Below, in pieces: positions 62,206-64,000 of a stretch of DNA of 64,000 bases (positions are counted from its first letter, which is position 1; each line of letters starts with the position of its first letter). Source of the DNA: Cololabis saira. Its lineage: Eukaryota > Chordata > Actinopteri > Beloniformes > Belonidae. The translations under genes were made by a program, and so were the position numbers. The notes under the pieces are model-generated. The model had not been told where the DNA came from, searched no databases, and saw only the letters and a program-made list of their open reading frames with translations. The stretch spans positions 8,650,053 to 8,714,052 of the forward strand of contig NC_084597.1 of NCBI RefSeq assembly GCF_033807715.1. Reading direction: 5' to 3'.

Positions 62206-63065
62206 CTTCCAAGAGACAGACGGTACACAATAAAAGGGGGAAAAAAATGGAAAAGTGATCTCTGAATCTCGATGGCCCCCGTTTTTCCACTTCTATATTG
62301 AACAGAGCAACTGGAGGATTTTTGTACTACGAGAAGTCTCAGATATCACTACAAGACTCCCGGGCTTCAGTGCTATCTGAGGGGAGTAGAGCATCTCCAG
62401 TCCGCAACATCACGTCATCGATACCACGTACTGTACGTGCCTTATTCTTTCCTCACTGGGGCTTTTTCTCCTTACATATCTACCGTAACTCCCTGTTGTT
62501 CTCCGTCCCTGCTGTCTGGACCCACTTGGCCAGGGATCATATCAGCTAGTCATGGGTCCTGGCGGGTCGGGCCCTCGCCCCTGAACACAGACTGACTGGC
62601 TGGCCTCATATCTCCGCTCAGGACTCTGTGTTCCCTTTCCCTCCTCTGAACGCTGCCGTGCTGTCCGAGCTCAGCCAGACAGAGAAGAATGTGGCTGGGG
62701 AGCAAATATGAACTTGGAGCACACTTTCACGGTTTACATTTCTAAATACTACGTCAAAACACTAGTCTTTGATAAAGCTCGTAAGTCTTAATTATTTTGC
62801 TGAAAACGCAGCGCTTTGTGTAATCAGTGAGACTATCCCAAGTATTTATGTATGTTCTAATAACCTTCTTATTATGCAATTACGCAGCTTCTCAAGCATG
62901 GTGGCTTATATCTGCCCTTGATAAAAGTAACATGAGTCATTTTTGGGATTTTCAGAGGACACGTATTCATATTGCGGTACCACAAATCCCTGATTGCACT
63001 AATTTTGAACAGCGTCAGAAACCGACACAAGTATCAGGTTCTCTGAAATTCCTGCATTTATCTGA
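61987..63065. other. no gene recognised
   Basis: Apart from the end of the repeat at 61424-62205, nothing is recognised. The frame at 62298-62549 has no known domain. Confidence 0.4.
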
Positions 63066-63803
63066 GGCCCCGTTTACACATAGCCGGGTATTTACAAAAA
63101 CGGATAATTCTCCCTCTACGTTTTGAAAAATTCCATCGTTTACACAAGATCGTTTCCAAAATCTCTTTGTTTACACGAACCCGTATGAAAATGCTGTTAA
63201 GGTGCTATGAGCAGCCAAACCTGCAGGGGGCAGTGTAACGAGAAGCGTAAAGTCATGCTAGCCAATCAGAATCCTGGAAAAAAACGTCAACAAATGACAC
63301 GTGTGAAGCCTGAATAATATGGTTCCGCGTTAAATCGTCGGCGTAGCGTACGTACGGTGCGCGTCGCCGCGTACCCTACGCCGTAGGCTCTGCGTTGGTG
63401 AAACGAGGAACCATAAATCAGCCTGGACTGCCAGTTACTTCCAAGACGGAACGAGAGTCTTTCGTTTGGAGTGACGGAGAAGTGGAGTTACTTTTAAGTG
63501 TGACTTTAGAATATAAAACAAGTAAAATACAAGAAAATATTGACGGTGGCCAAACAAATTGTAAACACAGGTCGCACACATGACGCTGGTGACGTTTCTG
63601 TTGCATAATGTGACGTTCTGAAGCCTAAATCTCCGTTTTCCTCTGTTTAGACGCAAACGTGAAAACTGAGTTTTTGAAAATCTCCACTTTGGCCGGAGTT
63701 TTCAGAAATGATCGTTTTTGGTGACTTTGAGCTCCATTTTCGTGTAAACGAACGGCCAAAACGCATGAAAACGCCTCAGTTTTTGCTCCGTGTAAACGGG
63801 GCC
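63066..63803 (-). mobile_element. GTTTACAC-ended element, family H copy 3 (reverse)
   Basis: GGCCCCGTTTACACATAGCC and CCGTGTAAACGGGGCC ends, in reverse orientation relative to copies 1 and 2. Only TGA is shared at the flanks. The G palindrome lies at 63305-63424. Confidence 0.86.
63305..63424. repeat. GC-rich palindrome, family G, shortened (in H copy 3)
   Basis: One arm is partly deleted; GCGTCGCCGCGTACCCTACG remains. Tips CCTGAATAATATGGTTC and GGAACCATAAATCAGCC are present. Confidence 0.85.
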
Positions 63804-64000
63804 TGACACCAGGACTTGCCAGCATGTGGGAAAGTGGTGGTGACCAACCATCAGGCCTATGAGAGCCCAGGTACTGAGTAACAGCTGGTAATCCCCCGTC
63901 CCACCCCCTCCGTGTCCCCACCAGGAGCCAGAGAGTCTGTAGGCTATCGCTGCTCAATAAGGCGTCAGCAGGACAGGCTAAACAACACATTCCTCAGGCC

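Overview
The window is vertebrate, almost certainly teleost, genomic DNA. It holds split exons with GT/AG borders, long (GT)n, (AT)n and (TTTC)n microsatellites, no operon-like gene packing, and a dense load of fish-type transposable elements. Only two protein-coding genes of the host can be supported, both on the minus strand: dym (dymeclin, a Golgi-associated protein) and smad7 (inhibitory Smad). These two genes are also neighbours in tetrapods.

Layout. Bases 1-22790 are one contig. It carries two consecutive internal dym exons (22025-22119, then 14763-14862) in a sea of hAT-type elements. Bases 22791-23290 are exactly 500 N. Bases 23291-64000 are a second contig. It carries smad7 exon 2 (28069-28122), smad7 exon 1 (29978-30443), a putative smad7 promoter with a Smad-binding palindrome (about 31.5 kb), and the last coding exon of dym (53277-53426). 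Read on the minus strand, the final dym exon therefore comes before two of its own internal exons, with smad7 in between. The simplest explanation is that the first contig is placed on the wrong side of the second. If it were moved past the right end, dym and smad7 would both be collinear. Smad7 exons 3-4 (MH2 domain) and the two dym exons expected before the last one are not seen here.

The rest is mobile DNA. I could define about eighteen hAT-like elements, most by terminal inverted repeats plus an 8-bp target duplication read directly from the sequence. Some carry relics of BED-finger transposases. There are also TTAA-flanked elements, Tc1/mariner-like palindromes, a GTTTACAC-ended family carrying an internal palindrome, several LINE 3' ends, and nested insertions. 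The most unusual objects are: (i) a damaged two-gene element near 55.3-57.1 kb, with a THAP exon on + and a second exon on -, where two later insertions split the THAP reading frame; (ii) a TTAA element at 9.66-10.2 kb that carries a fragment of the same THAP exon with its splice donor, apparently captured; (iii) a foldback element inside a LINE at 48.8-49.3 kb; and (iv) a hAT family in which two copies carry the same interrupted (GAAA)n array, one of them 40 bp from a smad7 splice donor.
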